This document shows, one piece after another, positions 1 through 12,834 of a stretch of DNA of 64,000 bases (positions within the stretch are counted from its first letter, which is position 1; each line of letters starts with the position of its first letter). The notes under the pieces were generated by a model. That model was not told the origin of the DNA, ran no database searches, and was given only the letters and a program-made list of their open reading frames with translations. The position numbers and the translations under genes are program-made. The stretch spans positions 17,552,889-17,616,888 of the forward strand of contig NC_069087.1 in the NCBI RefSeq assembly GCF_947172395.1. The letters run 5' to 3'. This DNA comes from Bicyclus anynana. Its lineage: Eukaryota; Arthropoda; Insecta; Lepidoptera; Nymphalidae.

Positions 1-689
1 TTATTATAAATTGATAAATACATTGTATTCTAATAAGTAAATCAAAGTCTTTTCGTGGGTAGTTCTAAAATTTAGAAAAAAAAAACACATTTTTGGTTTT
101 TTTTGTTCGGAAGCAGGATTTTTTTGTTTGGAAGTATTCTGAGGATACTCTGTTCTTTATAGTATTGTGGCACGAAGCATTCTTAATTGAATAAATATTA
201 CGATCTCGTAAACAAATTCAACTTATAACGTCATAAGTTCTGTGGAAAAATGATGTATTAGTTAAAAAAAATAGCGCTAACTACGCCATTGTTAATTTTT
301 ATTACTTATTAATTAAATAATGATAATTATTTATTTCTCATAATATCGTATTAATAAGAATTCCGCTTCTACTTATAAGTTAATGATTGTGAACTAAAGT
401 TATGGGTGACCATAGTAATTATTTTTTATGTATGATACATTTTTGGTTGTTTGTCTGGGTAATTTGCATTTACCAAAAAATAAAACTTTAATAAAATTTT
501 TGTTTTTTAATGTGTTCTTTTTTATTATTACACTATCCTCCAATCGCCTAAACTCATAAAGCTCGCACTTATCCCAGGCTAACGCGTCGAACGAATGGAA
601 TGAAACGAATTTTAGAATTCTGTATATGAAATCTCATGAATCTGCGTTTACCCATAGACTTCTAAACGCATCGGTTTAGAAGTCTTCTA
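1..689. other. AT-rich stretch, no feature seen
   Basis: No frame with recognisable coding content, no known repeat end and no tRNA-like sequence was found; it contains A/T homopolymer runs only. Confidence 0.5.
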
Positions 690-818
690 AAGCCGCCAAC
701 ATCCAACGGCTCGCAGCAAAGATTTAAGAGTCGGTACAAGTACCTACCTAATAATTCTATGGCTCCCAGCTTGATTTCCTCGGTTCGCCTAGTAGGGGGT
801 CAACCAACACTGCGCCTT
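690..818 (-). mobile_element. Degenerate RTE LINE 3' fragment
   Basis: The stretch at 770-815, GGGGTCAACCAACACTGCGC and its neighbours, matches the antisense 3' coding end of the RTE element (GGGGGTCGGCCAACACTGCGC at 53374). The part at 700-720 resembles its CAACGTCCATCGGCTC segment. It is diverged and rearranged. Confidence 0.55.
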
Positions 819-1094
819 TTTTTATTTACTAAATAGTTACTTTCATTTACCTATTTCATTCCCATTCAATATCAGTTTATTTTAACGGCTCACTACGACG
901 GTCTCTTTATTGGAGAGGGGATATGAAGCTGCGACCCTCCACGCTTAGACGCGGGTTTGCGGACCTAGGGTCAAATCTATGCTATGCCGGTAACTAACTA
1001 GTCACAGCTGGTGACTATCACCAGAACAGCTGGCCTATTTACTAATTTGGTCTTTATTAACCGCGTCTTCGTTCGCGTGGAATTCAGAAATTAT

Positions 1095-1285
1095 CTATTC
1101 TTATATTATAAAGCTGAAGAGTTTGTTTGTTTGAACGCGCTAATGTCAGGAACTACTGGTCCGATTTGAAAAAATCTTTCAGTGTTAGAAAGCCCATTTA
1201 TCGAGGAAGGCTATAGATTATATATTATCCCCCTATTCCTACGGGAACGGTAACCACGCGGGTGAAACCGCGCGACGTCAGCTAG
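1095..1285 (+). mobile_element. Helitron-like (LEP1-type) short copy
   Basis: The copy starts with a TATATTATAAAGCTGAAG-type end. It carries the family's core (GGTCCGATTTGAAAAA, AGGCTATAGATTATAT, CCTACGGGAACGG) and ends GACGTCAGCTAG before T. The CTAG-T end without a target duplication fits Helitrons. Confidence 0.65.
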
Positions 1286-1311
1286 TAAAATATAAAATAT
1301 TAAATTAACCT

Positions 1312-1385
1312 AAGCTGGGAGTCGAACCCCGGACCTTTCCTTGAAATCAATGCATTACCAAGTAATCTATACTAATCCCTATAGT
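1312..1385 (-). mobile_element. tRNA-like SINE head fragment
   Basis: On the minus strand GGTCCGGGGTTCGACTCCC resembles a Pol III B box and T arm, and ACTTGGTAATGC resembles an A box. The acceptor stem does not pair, so it is not a tRNA gene. Confidence 0.35.
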
Positions 1386-1837
1386 TGCTGTTATTTGGAC
1401 AGCAAATCAAAATTTTATGGTGACATGAGAACACTTTTCACGAGAGTACCTTCACGCGATGTCGCGAGGCGCGCGTGACAAAAACACCCCGTTTTATGCC
1501 AGTCACACACGATCAAGTAAACTGTCAAGTCTGTAGTGCGCTTAGGGACGTCTGCATCTACCGGGTTTTACAGTGGCATAAGCAAAGACCTTATAGTTAT
1601 AAGTATAAGGTCTTTGGGCATAAGTTACTATACGTGGTAATAGATATTATTCATTCATAGACGAGCACTAAAAGCGTAATGCAATGGAAGCACAGGCGAA
1701 TTTGTGTGATGTCCCGAAACTTTCCAAGCATGCACGCTCTGAGGGTGGCCATCAAGGTGGATAAGTCCCACACATAACCCGTTTTCGACCCGATAAGTCG
1801 GGAATCTCAGAAAGAGACTCTGTTACAAAAAAAAATT

Positions 1838-2296
1838 ATGTGTGCAGTGGCAAATACATCGAAATATACCCGTAACCATATTTTTATATTCACACATAGA
1901 AGAATAGAATTATTGTCATTAATTCCCTGGAGTATGGGTCGTGCGCTGGTGTGGGATGCCACTTGTGCAGACACTTTAGCTGCTTCTTACATCCAGTCGA
2001 CCGGCAGACATGGCGGGGCGGCGGCAGACATACGGGAACGTCAAAAGTTTTTAAAATACAGTTGTCTCGGCGCCCAATATGAATTCGTCCCGTTTGGCGT
2101 CGAGACACTAGGTCCGTGGGGCAGGAGCGCTCAGAATCTCCACAAGGAGATCAGTAAACGCCTCAGAGAGGCAACAGGCGACCCTCGGGCGGGCAGCTTT
2201 CTCGCGCAAAGAATTTCTATCGCAATTCAGCGCGGGAATGCTGCCTGCGTGATGGGCACCCTACCAAGGGCGGCAAATTTCGATAATTATTTCTAG
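1838..2296 (+). pseudogene. LINE C-terminal nuclease-like domain fragment
   Basis: A 152-codon frame whose residues 32-149 read GRALVWDATCADTLA, KFLKYSCLGAQYEFVPFGVE, TLGPWG and AGSFLAQRISIAIQRGN. This conserved tail is found widely in eukaryotes at the C-terminus of reverse-transcriptase polyproteins; its D-x-T, KY and E spacing resembles a restriction-like endonuclease fold. The reverse transcriptase is missing, and the first 31 residues do not look conserved, so this is a 5'-truncated copy. A short AT-rich 3' tail with GAATA repeats (to about 2440) follows, which suits a LINE end. Domain identity is from memory of the family, not from a search. Confidence 0.6.
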
Positions 2297-2507
2297 GTAT
2301 TAGTTTTAATTTTAATTTATTTTAATTTTGTAGTTATATTTCCTTATATTTTATTTTTATAATAAGTTTAGCTAATTTAAGTATTATCTTCATTAATAAA
2401 TACTTTCCAGAATAGAATAGAATAGAAAATACTTTATTTGTTAACACAACACATTGAAGACTTAAAACTAATACACGTCATGATACCTATAACTATTATT
2501 TATAGAA

Positions 2508-3272
2508 CTAGCGGACGCCCGCGACTTCGTCCGCGTGAAAGTCGTTGTAAACTTTCAACTACCCCTATCCTACCACTACCCTACCCTTACCCTACCCTAC
2601 CCCTGCCCTACCCCTGCCCTACCCCTACCCTACCCCTACCCTACACTACCCCTACCCTACCCCAACCCTACCCTACCCCTACCCTACTCATTAAGGCTGC
2701 ACTTCTTTATTTATTCCCCCCCCGCGAGTCGCGTCGAGCGCGGCAACCTTTACACAAAAATAATCCATATAGCATGAATTAGTATGGTGATGGTTAAGCG
2801 TATATAACTTTGGTGTTTCTTTACCGATTTTTATGATTCTTTTTTTATTGAATAGGTAATAATGTTAACTTTTTTAGTTAGGGATGAGTGATGAGTATTA
2901 TAAACATAAGAGTAGACAAATATAATTAGAAAGCTCCGAACTGCTAAGCTATCGGGAGTTACACGTGTTATTGTGAGTCAACCATAAAAGATAGACATAT
3001 ATATGCTGTTGTGTTTTTATAGATAATTTTTAGGAGAACATTTCCGTCATACATGATTTCTACGTAGCTTTAACCATTAAGGCTGTACATGCGACGGAAG
3101 CTTAAAAAATTGAGTAACTTCTCCCGTTTTCTCAACATTTCTTTTCACTGCTCTGCTCCTATTGATTGTAGCGTAATAAAAAGTATACTATAACCTGCCC
3201 AGGAGTATGTAGAATAATTGTACCAAGTTTCGTTAAAATCCGTCGAGTAGTTTTTGTTTCTATAAAGAACAT

Positions 3273-3321
<49 letters not shown>

Positions 3322-3440
3322 AAATTTACTGATTGCATTTTTGGCATCAGTATCGATCACTAATCACCCCCTGATAGTTATTTTGGAAATATATTTCATG
3401 TACAGAATTGACCTCTCTACAGATTTATTATAAGTATAGA
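2508..3440 (-). mobile_element. Helitron-like element, long copy 1
   Basis: The minus strand starts TCTATACTTATAATAAATC after an A and ends GGGCGTCCGCTAG before a T, which are the exact TC...CTAG boundaries and A/T target of a Helitron. It holds a CCCTAC-type minisatellite (2560-2690), a C run and a CAGA microsatellite (3268-3320). A second, nearly identical copy is at 43064-44013. No protein frame is real; predicted peptides such as poly-SVCL come from the microsatellite. Confidence 0.75.
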
Positions 3441-3844
3441 TTCAATGTGTTGTGCCAATAAAATGGATCCGACTCAGATAGAATGTTGCGGCTACATCAG
3501 TATCTAGAACGCTGATATTCTGCCAGATCCTAGATCCATCTAGACCAGATCCACATACTCTAACTTGTAAAGAATAAAAAAAAAAAGCGCGCTGCAGACT
3601 TGACGGTATACTTGATCGTGTGTGGCTAGCATTATAAACATAACGCGAGTCGTGACGTAAACGGCGCTACCCGCCACACGGAACGACATAAATCATAGTT
3701 CGGAAACTTATTGCCTCTATTATCCTTTGTTTCGGGATATTTTGCTCGAAGAATGGTATTGTACCAGTGGCGTGCATAGGGTTTCCGATTAGCATGCATG
3801 ATGAGTACGGTTTTTACAAGATCGTAAAATCTGTATTTTATTAT

Positions 3845-4095
3845 CCCGACTGCAAGAAGGGTTATGTTTTTCGCGCGTATCTTGTATGTATGTTTGTATG
3901 TATGTATATATGTATGTAATATTCTTTATTACCTCATATCTTCCAAACCACTGAACGGATTTACGTAATAAGGATATCGTTAAATTTATCTCAATAACCC
4001 AAGTGTTCTTAGATAGGTGAAACTAAAAAAAATAACAAGACGACTGTGAGACGCTATAGACTCGAGATGAAAAAAAATTTTTTTTTTTCAAACTA
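3845..4095 (+). repeat. CCCGACTGC-end interspersed repeat, truncated
   Basis: It starts CCCGACTGCAAGAAGGG and shares TTTCGCGCGTATCTTGTATG, the TATG-rich tract, AATAACCCAAGTG and AGACTCGAG with the reverse of 63034-63406. The far end is missing; a Helitron-like fragment (4100-4235) adjoins it. Confidence 0.65.
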
Positions 4096-4099
4096 ATGA

Positions 4100-4235
4100 A
4101 ACTCCACAATTTCACACGTAAAGTATCCATTCTCGAAAGAATACAGGGATAAAATATAGCCAATGACACTCACAGATAACGTGGCTTTCTAGTATTAAAA
4201 GAATTTTCAAAATTCTGTTCAGTAGATATAAAAAT
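4100..4235 (-). mobile_element. Helitron-like fragment
   Basis: GAATACAGGGATAAAATATAG, CCAATGACACTCACAGATAAC and TTTCTAGTATTAAAAGAATT are the antisense core of the LEP1-type family seen elsewhere (for example 52785-52870). Both ends are missing. Confidence 0.5.
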
Positions 4236-4659
4236 GACCCCTACAACACAACAAACTTCACCTCTTTATAACACTTTATAATATTAGTACAGAACAGCTT
4301 TGCTTTAAAGTTAAGCTTCTGACGCGTCCCTAACTACTTAAATATCCATCATAACTATAAGTTTGCAAAGTAAATCTAAAGTTAAAGATTAAGTTTGCTA
4401 AACTGTCCAAGTTTTATTGCGGCTAGGACGTTGTGCTCACAGAAAGCAGGATTAACGAAAGGAAAGTAAGATGTCGTCGGAAAAAATCATTTTCTACGAC
4501 GATTTATCATGCATGCATGCATAATAAAAGTTTTAAATTGGTAGGCTTTGTGTGTCTTGACACAAGCCATACAAAAGCACAACAAACCCAAAAGTTGACG
4601 TGCCAGATACCGAGATTTTTGTTTCACTGGGGTTAATAAAGCACCACAATGGTGTAAGG

Positions 4660-4780
4660 TGCCGTAATAGCCCAGTGGATATGACCTCTGCCTCCGTTTC
4701 CGAAGGGTGTGGGTTCGAATCCGGTCCGGGGCATGCACCTCCGCCTTTTCAGTCGTGTGCATTTTAAGAAATTAAATATC
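4660..4780 (+). mobile_element. SINE-2, 5' part
   Basis: It carries the tRNA-like head CCCAGTGGATATGACCTCTG and GGTTCGAATCC B box, then CGGGGCATGCACCTCC and TGCATTTTAAGAAATTAAAT. It stops at an oligo-T run, so the 3' half is absent. Confidence 0.75.
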
Positions 4781-4789
4781 ATTTTTTTT

Positions 4790-7740
4790 TTGCAAATTTG
4801 GCACAAAAATGTTTGTCTTACCTACAGAAATAAAATCATCCATAAACCCATAAGTACCATAAGTACGAGTATATTTAGGAAAACGGTAAAAAAATGTGAA
4901 AGTTAACGAAAAATTTTATAAATTTTCGTTAAGTTTCATATATATTTTATTTAATTCTCCGACTTTACCTTTCTTTTATAATGAAGAAGAATATATCTTA
5001 TTGATAATATAAACAAAAAATATACTTAAGACATAATTTTCTAGCCTCAACCACAGAAAACATCCCCCAACTTAATGTAAGCGTATCATGATGGGTATAT
5101 TATCTAACTACTTAATATAGCCAACAGGTTTTAATGGCAAAGTTAAATTACGAAGAAAGTTACTATATACCCATATAATAGGAGCATATATGACACAGAA
5201 TACATATGTACAAGTGTAGCTATGAGTCAACTCTAATTTCGTCATCCCACCTCAATAATGTATGTCCTCCGCGACAACTGGAGTGGAGAGCAAACAGAGA
5301 AACGGGACAATTATCTGACGTCGCACTTTGTAGACTCTCTAGTCTAGAGACGTCTTAAAAGATTTAATGAGCTAGGATTCGTGCTCTCTTTTTAGGGTTC
5401 CTTACAATACCAAAACATTATAAAACAACCCTTTAATTTAAACAATTTAAGTGCTTATTAATAATGTCTTATCACTTTCTGCAGATAGATTTAACAACTT
5501 GGGGTTACTTTTAATCAATTACTATGATCAACTTTTTTTCTACCAAAAAGTTGTCACCATGGAAGTTTCGGTTACGGCAATAAAATCTATACTGGCTCGG
5601 ATAATAGCTGTCGGATATTTAATCCCTGTATTACGGATTTCTTTAGTTAAATATGTATGCCCTTATTAAACTAATTTTGACTTTAATTATAAACATAATA
5701 TTATAATTATAACATAACAAGTTTCATAAATGTTTCTAAACTAAGCCTACTTGATATAAACGAATTTTGACTTTGACATTCTATAATAACTATCACGGAT
5801 GACGAACTTAGAGTGCGCGCACGATAAAAGTTTGTGCGTGGCCAAAGTCGGAACTAATCAAAAGTGCCGCCATCTTCTCATCTATCTCTATCTATCTCTT
5901 AGTGGGTAAAAAATCTCAATATTCTCAGATAGCCTGATCTAGAACTCTAATCTAGTACCATAAGAATTTTTACTAGTACGGAAAGTGTACGGAACTCAGA
6001 AAGTGCGGACTCCAACACGCGCTTGGCTCTCTTGCGATGAAACGCTTTGAAGAGAATTGTGCATTAATTTACATTGCAAGAGGTACTTTATCATGCAAAT
6101 AATACAAATATTGTAGAGAACTTGATTAAAGAAAGAATAAACAAACAACAAGAACTAGAAAAATTGTTTTTAACAAGAAAAAAATTCTGATTGTTTGACT
6201 TGACTTATATTGACATATACTATAAATTGTTACTATATTATTAAAATTGGCGACTATTCTACTTACCTATTAAAAATTTTAATAAAAAAATTCAACAAAC
6301 ATCAAAAACATAAAACGTACCGACTAAACTAAAAAACAAGATATAACATCATATTATGTTCTACCTACCTGATCAGATTGAAGGCGGCGCCATAAAAGAA
6401 TGAAATGTATTTGATTGTTTGTTAAATTGTTAGCTAGGTACGGTCTATCTGAAGATAACAACACTTGTCGCCCAGATTGATTACATTCACGGATATCTAG
6501 ACACCCCTGCGAACGATTTATAAATCAATACGTTGTGCTTTATCTAACGTAAATGTATCTCTGAAACCTTTTGTTTATAACAATATAAACAAAAGAAATA
6601 TTACACACTTGCATCGTTTCAAAATTAACTTTGATTCTCTACAAATAGAGTCTTTATTAAAAACTAGACGTGGCCTAAAAATAAGCAAGCAAATCATTTA
6701 GCAATAGTAACACGATATCATGGAGTAATATTAAGAGGACGTTTGGGATTCCTCGGGTGTTTTGGTCCCATACGAGTGCTGCGTGTCCATTGTCAAAGAT
6801 GAATTTTGAAACGTTAGATAAAGCTTTAGGGTGCCAAAAGTGGGATAACTACCTATTCAAAAATATTTTTATACTATTAGTAACTTCATACGTTTGACGG
6901 TTTGAAATTCAGGACGACCTTTTGTACATCAAAATTATTTGTAAGTTATAGAACCTTACTTGAAATGTATGTTTTTACTGTACAGGTAAGAATAACCAAT
7001 AAGAATAGCCAAATTTGTTTTCTCATAAGATTTACTTGAATATTTTTAATATCTTAATATTTATTAGTAAGAGAAATAAATGCAACAAATCATAGTTTTT
7101 AAGCCCATCAGCCTTGTACTGCTAGTGTTGTGGATGGAAAATTGGATGAACGAGGCAGTTGATAAACTCACCTACCATGAGCGCTGGTCTATGGTTAAGA
7201 CTTCTCCGTTGAATTAGATGAAACTATAGCTTACCCCTGCGACTTATAGTTAAATAATCATTGTACGCTCTATCTAATTATGAAAACTTTACTAAAATCC
7301 GTTGCGTGATTTAAAACAACATCTAAGCATACAGACGGCGGGAAGCGTTATTTTTATTATGTTAAGATGAGCGAACAGTTTCTCATTTCATAAATAAAAC
7401 TTAAAGCAATGGATACGTGCTCAAGCTCATCAAATATTCAGGTCTGGCGCGGACGCGAGTGCCGCTAGTTATTGTGTCAATATTGTTTACGGTGTGCCTT
7501 CCGTGTGTGACCCACGTGGGCTGCGTAATCCACTACCACTCATCATTATCAGCATGGTTGAGTGGCTCCCTCCTTGTAGGATTGGGGCTTGGACCTACGC
7601 TGTTCTGATGTGATTTGGAGGACTTACGGCTTAGAGAAAAAAAAATACTCTAAGATAATCCTTTTTATATTGTTATAATGTTTGAGTCTATTATGATCAC
7701 TGTTAGAAGTTAATGATAATGACTAGCTATATATATATGA
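4790..7740. other. Intergenic, no feature seen
   Basis: AT-rich sequence with short frames only, none with recognisable content. A small TCTA microsatellite lies at 5880-5900. Confidence 0.45.
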
Positions 7741-7751
7741 TATTTACTTAC

Positions 7752-7890
7752 GAACGACATATACGAAATTGAGATTAATATATGTAAAACTGTCTGGTGG
7801 ATATCGCACAGCAGGTAAATGACATTTTGTTAATTGTTTTGATGTATATTTTAATAGTTTGATAATATGGACCAAAATGGTAAATAGGCC
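7752..7890 (+). repeat. Interspersed repeat, related to 44033-44165
   Basis: ATATACGAAATTGAGATT, GGTGGATAT, ACACAG/GCACAG, TAAATGACATTTTG and TTGATGT occur in the same order in both places, so this is a dispersed repeat of unknown type. Confidence 0.5.
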
Positions 7891-7961
7891 GTCGGACCTG
7901 CTGGCCTGTGTTCTCAGGGCTGAGATTTTTGCTGAAAATTTCATAAAATAAAGAAAATTTA

Positions 7962-8035
7962 TTTCCCAGGATTTGAACCCATGTTCCTACCTTTTGATCT
8001 AAAATTTCGTAAAACCACTGGACCAATGACACAAT
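7962..8035 (-). mobile_element. tRNA-like SINE head
   Basis: The minus strand has GTCCAGTGGTTTTACG as an A-box-like part and GGGTTCAAATCCTGGG as a B-box part. The arms do not form a full tRNA cloverleaf. A second weak tRNA-like piece lies at 8160-8220. Confidence 0.4.
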
Positions 8036-8239
8036 TAGACTTTGTAACAACAAACATTTTTTTTTCATTAAACTAAAAAAGTTTGTAGGTTGTAGAGATT
8101 TTTCCTCTCCAACCGCTGTGAGGCAACCGATCGAATTAATAAGCAATGTGTTACCCAAATCAAGCCGGAATCGAATCTAGACTCTTAATATCTCAATGTA
8201 ACCCCACCCGGTCACTTACTATCCGGCAAACTACTCATG

Positions 8240-11160
8240 TGAATTAATATCCTTTTATTATAGACGGATCAACGGAGCACGTATCGGTTGATATTAATCC
8301 GTGTACGTGGAAGCAGAGCGCACAGAATTTATTATTATGGAACTTCTAATATCTTCGAGGGGATATGGTCAGCAGGCCACTTTTTTGCTCTAGACTTCGT
8401 GTTTTTGTATTTTTCCTCAGCATTGTTTGATTTCGTCGATTCACACTTGTGGAGGTCGAAATTTCCAGGACGGGGTTTGTAGTATCTTAGGACCTCAATG
8501 TCCATTAGTAAAAATATTTTTACTGGAATCTAACCTCTTTACACAAAGGTGAGGACCTCTGCTAGCGACGTTATTACTAGTATCAATCCTTATAGATAGG
8601 TAACTTTCTGACACCCATATTAGATTATTGCTTAAAATAAATTGGTCTATTTCAGGTCCAATCTTGTAGCCCGTATCATTAAAATTTTAAAAATACAGGG
8701 TATTTGTTAAAATAAAAAGAAGTGAATAAATGTAACTAAATAAAAAGAAATAAATAAAATTAAAACCCAAGTTTTTGAGTTATATCAAGATGGTGCCCAT
8801 AAAGCAACTATGACATAACATTTGACAGCAAACGTCAAAACGACTATTGCGTTGAAAACGTCATGAATCCGCCATTGTAATTCATGTTGCATTTATTGAG
8901 AGAGAATGAATATTATTTCGAAAGAATTAAAGTAAATTCGTAGATTTGTATAATAGAAAATAGTAATATATTTTCTTTAATTTCCGCCAGGGTACAATGA
9001 CTGAATGAATGATACTGGGCTCCATACAATTTTGGACCATTTCCTTTGGGTATCCATTTGATCCATTTTTGCACAGTTTGTGTAAGGTCGCCATTAACGG
9101 ATACGTCATTGAGGATCATTTTAGATTTAATCATTACAAATTAAAATACCCTTAAAATCGTGAAACTTTGATGAATTAATAAAGGTAATGGAAATACGAT
9201 GTAAATGAAGAGACTCCACATCGACAGGACGTTGTTAATAAACCCCCGGAAGTTCCAAACTAGGTTCATAAGCCACTCTGTTAACCGGAAGATGTATTGC
9301 ACAGTTAGTTACTTCGTTGACTTTGCTGGCTGTGTTTGAGTTTGAGTGGACTACGGTTATACCAACTCAAATACACGGAATATTGAACTTGTGAAATTAG
9401 AAACACTTTATTGTTATGTTACAGTTTAATAAATGTAAAATTAGGTAATTCATATTTTTAAGATAAACTAACCGCCTTTGAAATATACTTAAGTCAAAAA
9501 TCCCTGAAAAATCATTATGTCCTTACACCGCTCGATTAGGGTCAGTTTTATCCATTACCATTCACTACTGTCATATTAGACATTTACTCATTTTACACAT
9601 CAATTAAAATCCATTGAGAAATCCTACAAGTTACCTACCATACCTACTTACCCACGGAGCAAAGTGGCCCACGTGATCCTCCAGGGATCCACGGAAGTCT
9701 AGGAGGTTCTACGTCGAAACAAAAAAAGGGGCTTACAAAACGAAAATCCACGAAAATTTATCTGGCTTTATTACAGAATAGGGGATTTCTAAATAAAAAT
9801 TAGGAATAAATTGGTACTTTGTGTACCAATTGGTAACAATTGGTACTTTGTGTGTGGTGCAATACAATATCCGATAGTTCGTCTCTATGACCTGTAGTAG
9901 AGTTAGAATTTATTGTATTAGCCGCACCACGTCAATCCAAATTAAAGCGTCCTAATACCCTTAATTCCGATTTTGAGACAGCGAATAAACAAGCCGGCGA
10001 AATAAATGGAATAGTCCACCGAGGGTTATTCCATTTCCGTTCCGAGGCCGGGCTCGATTAGACAGACAGACGTTTGAGAAAGACTCGCACAACTAAGATT
10101 TACGTGTAACTTGGTGTACCGTCGGCGAATAAAGTCTACTTCTTTTATTTAGTGTTAATTCTAAATTTTAGTCGATTTCAGTTCATTTAAATAATTTTTG
10201 CACGGAATGGATTGGAACTGGAATCAAAATTCTCAACACTTTTTTCTACACTGCATGTGTGGTTGTATAATATCTAATGGATAAAGATCTGGTAGAAATT
10301 TTTGGACTATCCTAGACTCTCATAGACTACCCTACCACAGAACTGAAGACTTGAGTGGGGCAGTGGGCTTTTTTCATAGAAGCAATCTGTACATTTAAAA
10401 AAATCTTTCAAGAGTAAACAAATAAACAATCTAGTAGGATATTGAATAAACCTTTTTGCAAAATAGTTTTGCAAGCATCTGCCAAAAAAACTTGTTTTAC
10501 CTATACGTGTATTTGAATACTATCCTAGTTTCAGATTATGTTTTTATCCTCGGAAATGTTATTTTATTGCATATACATTACCGCACGATGTAGACCGTTC
10601 TTAGATTAGATTTATTAATATACTAGTTTTCAATTTTTTTGCTAACTCTACTCTGAGAAAGCTAATTTAATCGTTCGGAACGGGCGCCGACGTCAGTTTA
10701 TCTGATGGCATAATCGAAAACAACTGGAGAGCAACAGACCGCGGCTTTTAATCGAACTACGGAACACTTCGACTCCACTTGAACACTTTATTAAATGTTA
10801 GTCGAGTCGAGAATTTTATTTTATTTATTTATTCACTGAACTTGTTTTTTATACCTACTGTGTTGCCTGAGAGAGAGAGAGAAGGGTGGGTTAGAAATGG
10901 AGGTAGGCGGGGTACCAATTCGAATAATTGGTAGCCCGCCGAACTGTGTTGTAGCAGCGTGGTGCGGTTAAATTTGACTGTCCTCTTCTAGTCTAGGCTA
11001 AATTGCTTAAAAAATGGTTTTTACTTACTTGGATAAATTTCGCTAACTTGGTAGGTGTGAAAAATGGACTTGGAGCCCTTTTTCAAGTATTTTGTAATAT
11101 CTGAAACTCAACTCAAGTTAACAAGCTATTACGGAGTTAAGGCCGTGGTATCTTATTTAG
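8240..11160. other. Intergenic, no gene seen
   Basis: No supported gene was found. A 73-codon minus-strand frame at 9134-8913 (WIPKGNGPKLYGAQYHSF) is not recognised. A short GGTACTTTGTGT direct repeat lies at 9820-9858. Confidence 0.4.
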
Positions 11161-11163
11161 AAT

Positions 11164-11805
11164 CCTCATCATCATCATTTACAAGCCAAATGCGACTCAC
11201 TATTGAGTCTCCTCTCAGAATGAGAGAGGTTAGGCCTTAGTCCACCACGCTTGCCTAATTGGCAGACTTCACTTACGTAGACGATTGTGACGGCCTCCGT
11301 GGCGCAGTCGAATGCGCGGTGGATTTACAAAACGGAGGTCCTGGGTTCGATCCCCGGCTGGGCAGATTGAGATTTTTTTAATTTGTCCAGGTCTGGCTGG
11401 TGGGAGGATTCGGCCGTGGCTAATTACCACCCTACCGGCAAAGACGTACCGCCAAGCGATTTAGCGTTCCGGTACGATGCCGTGTAGAAATCGAAAGGGG
11501 TTTGGATTTTCATCCTCCTCCTAACAAGTTAGCCCGCTTCCATCTTAGACTGCATCATCACTTACCATCAGGTGAGATTGTAGTCAACGGCTAACTTGTA
11601 TAGAATAAAAAAAAAAATTAGAAAATCGAGAAAATTCTCAAGTGTGCAGATTTCCTTAAGGTGTTTTTATTTCACCGTGTGAGACAAGTGATATTTAATT
11701 TCTTAAAATGCACATAACTGAAAAGTTGGACGTGCTCCGGTCTAAATTCGAATCTACGCCCTCTGAATCGAAGGCAGAGGTCATATCTAATGGATTATTT
11801 TGGAC
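11164..11805 (-). mobile_element. SINE-2 copy split by a SINE-1 insertion
   Basis: The 3' half of SINE-2 (antisense) occupies 11164-11290 and the 5' half 11619-11805; the antisense head ends with GGCAGAGGTCATATC. The interval is a complete plus-strand SINE-1, so SINE-1 inserted later. Confidence 0.75.
11292..11618 (+). mobile_element. SINE-1, full-length copy
   Basis: A tRNA-derived head with A box (GTGGCGCAGTCG) and B box (GGGTTCGATCCCCGG) is followed by the family body (CCAGGTCTGGCTGGTGGGAG, ACCGGCAAAGACGTACCGCC, AAGTTAGCCCGCTTCCATC). It ends CTAACTTGTATAGAATAAAA plus an A run. Confidence 0.85.
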
Positions 11806-12252
11806 ATCATGAGAAATTATATTTCCAGTCGCCATTGAGACAAAGTTAACAATATTTATTTAAACATTTGTCTCTACATTTAATAAATAATAAGTTGTCA
11901 TAAAAGCTTTATATATATTTCATGAAAGAACTTTAATTTCCAACGCTTTATATTAAAGTAAATAATAATAGTTGATTTTTCTTTGACAAAAACTATGTTC
12001 AAACTTCTAAAAGCATTCGCCATTAGGTCAGACGCACTTCTTTTGACCGATTGCCCGGACTCTTCCGTTGACTGGGCAGTAATCGATCTCACTCGACCGT
12101 TCAAATATGCCGACATCTTAGTACGTGTTTATATCTCGGCAGTTTTGCCTTTTCGATATCTTCATTATTATCATCATCACCGTCATAATCATCATCATAC
12201 ATATAAATAAAACTGAAGTGTCTGTCTGTGATTTCAACATAACTGATTTGAA

Positions 12253-12578
12253 GGCTCCGTGGCGCATGGGTAGGTATGTGTGGTGGAATTACAAGACGGA
12301 GGTCCTGGGTTCGATTACCGGCTGGGCCTATTGAGGTTTTCTTAATCGGCCCAGGTCTGGCTGGTGGGAGGCTTCGACCGTGACTAGTTACCACCCTACC
12401 GGCAAAGACGTACCGCCAAGCGATTTAGCGTTCCGGTACGTTGCCGAGTAGAAACCGAAAGGGGTGTAGATTTTCATCCTGCTCCTAAAAAATTAGCCCG
12501 CTTCCATCTTAGGTTACATCATCACTTACCATCAGGTGAGATTGTAGTCAAGGCTAACTTGTAAAGTATAAAAAAAAA
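12253..12578 (+). mobile_element. SINE-1, full-length copy
   Basis: Head GGCTCCGTGGCGCATGGG, B box GGGTTCGATTACCGG, full body and A-rich tail. The A box has a small insertion. Confidence 0.83.
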
Positions 12579-12640
12579 CTGTGTATTCTCAAGTGCTTAT
12601 AATTATTTACATGATACTGTAACACATTCAAGGTTTTTTA

Positions 12641-12834
12641 AAATTGTAGTCTGTGTGTTTGTCCGAGCTTATCTCTGGAACATCTGAACCGATTTAAACG
12701 AAACTTACACTGGTAGGTACTGGAGGTTATTCAGCCAACAATCAAGCAATAAATTTTATCACGGAAAATCATAGTCCCTGCAGTATTTATGAAAAACTGA
12801 ATTTCACGCTAACGAAGTTGCGGGCGTTCGCTAG
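12641..12834 (+). mobile_element. Helitron-like copy, diverged
   Basis: Ends GAAGTTGCGGGCGTTCGCTAG; the body has the family's CTGAACCGATTTAAACGAAA block. The 5' end is unclear. Confidence 0.55.

Noticed and set aside
2560..2690. Possible interstitial telomere repeat
   Set aside because: The unit is CCCTAC/CCCTA-like and degenerate; insect telomeres are TTAGG (CCTAA), and the array lies inside a repeated element.
2438..2782. Proline/tyrosine-rich frames (also 43091-43330)
   Set aside because: Translation of the CCCTAC minisatellite of the Helitron-like copies.
3145..3360. Frames with SVCLSVCLSVCL repeats (also 43706-43933)
   Set aside because: Translation of a CAGA microsatellite inside the Helitron-like element.
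8913..9134. 73-codon minus-strand frame with WIPKGNGPKLYGAQYHSF
   Set aside because: Looks non-random but no family was recognised and no gene context exists; not enough to call a gene.
11292..11365. tRNA gene
   Set aside because: A and B boxes are present but the stems do not pair and the same sequence recurs with a SINE body; it is a SINE head.
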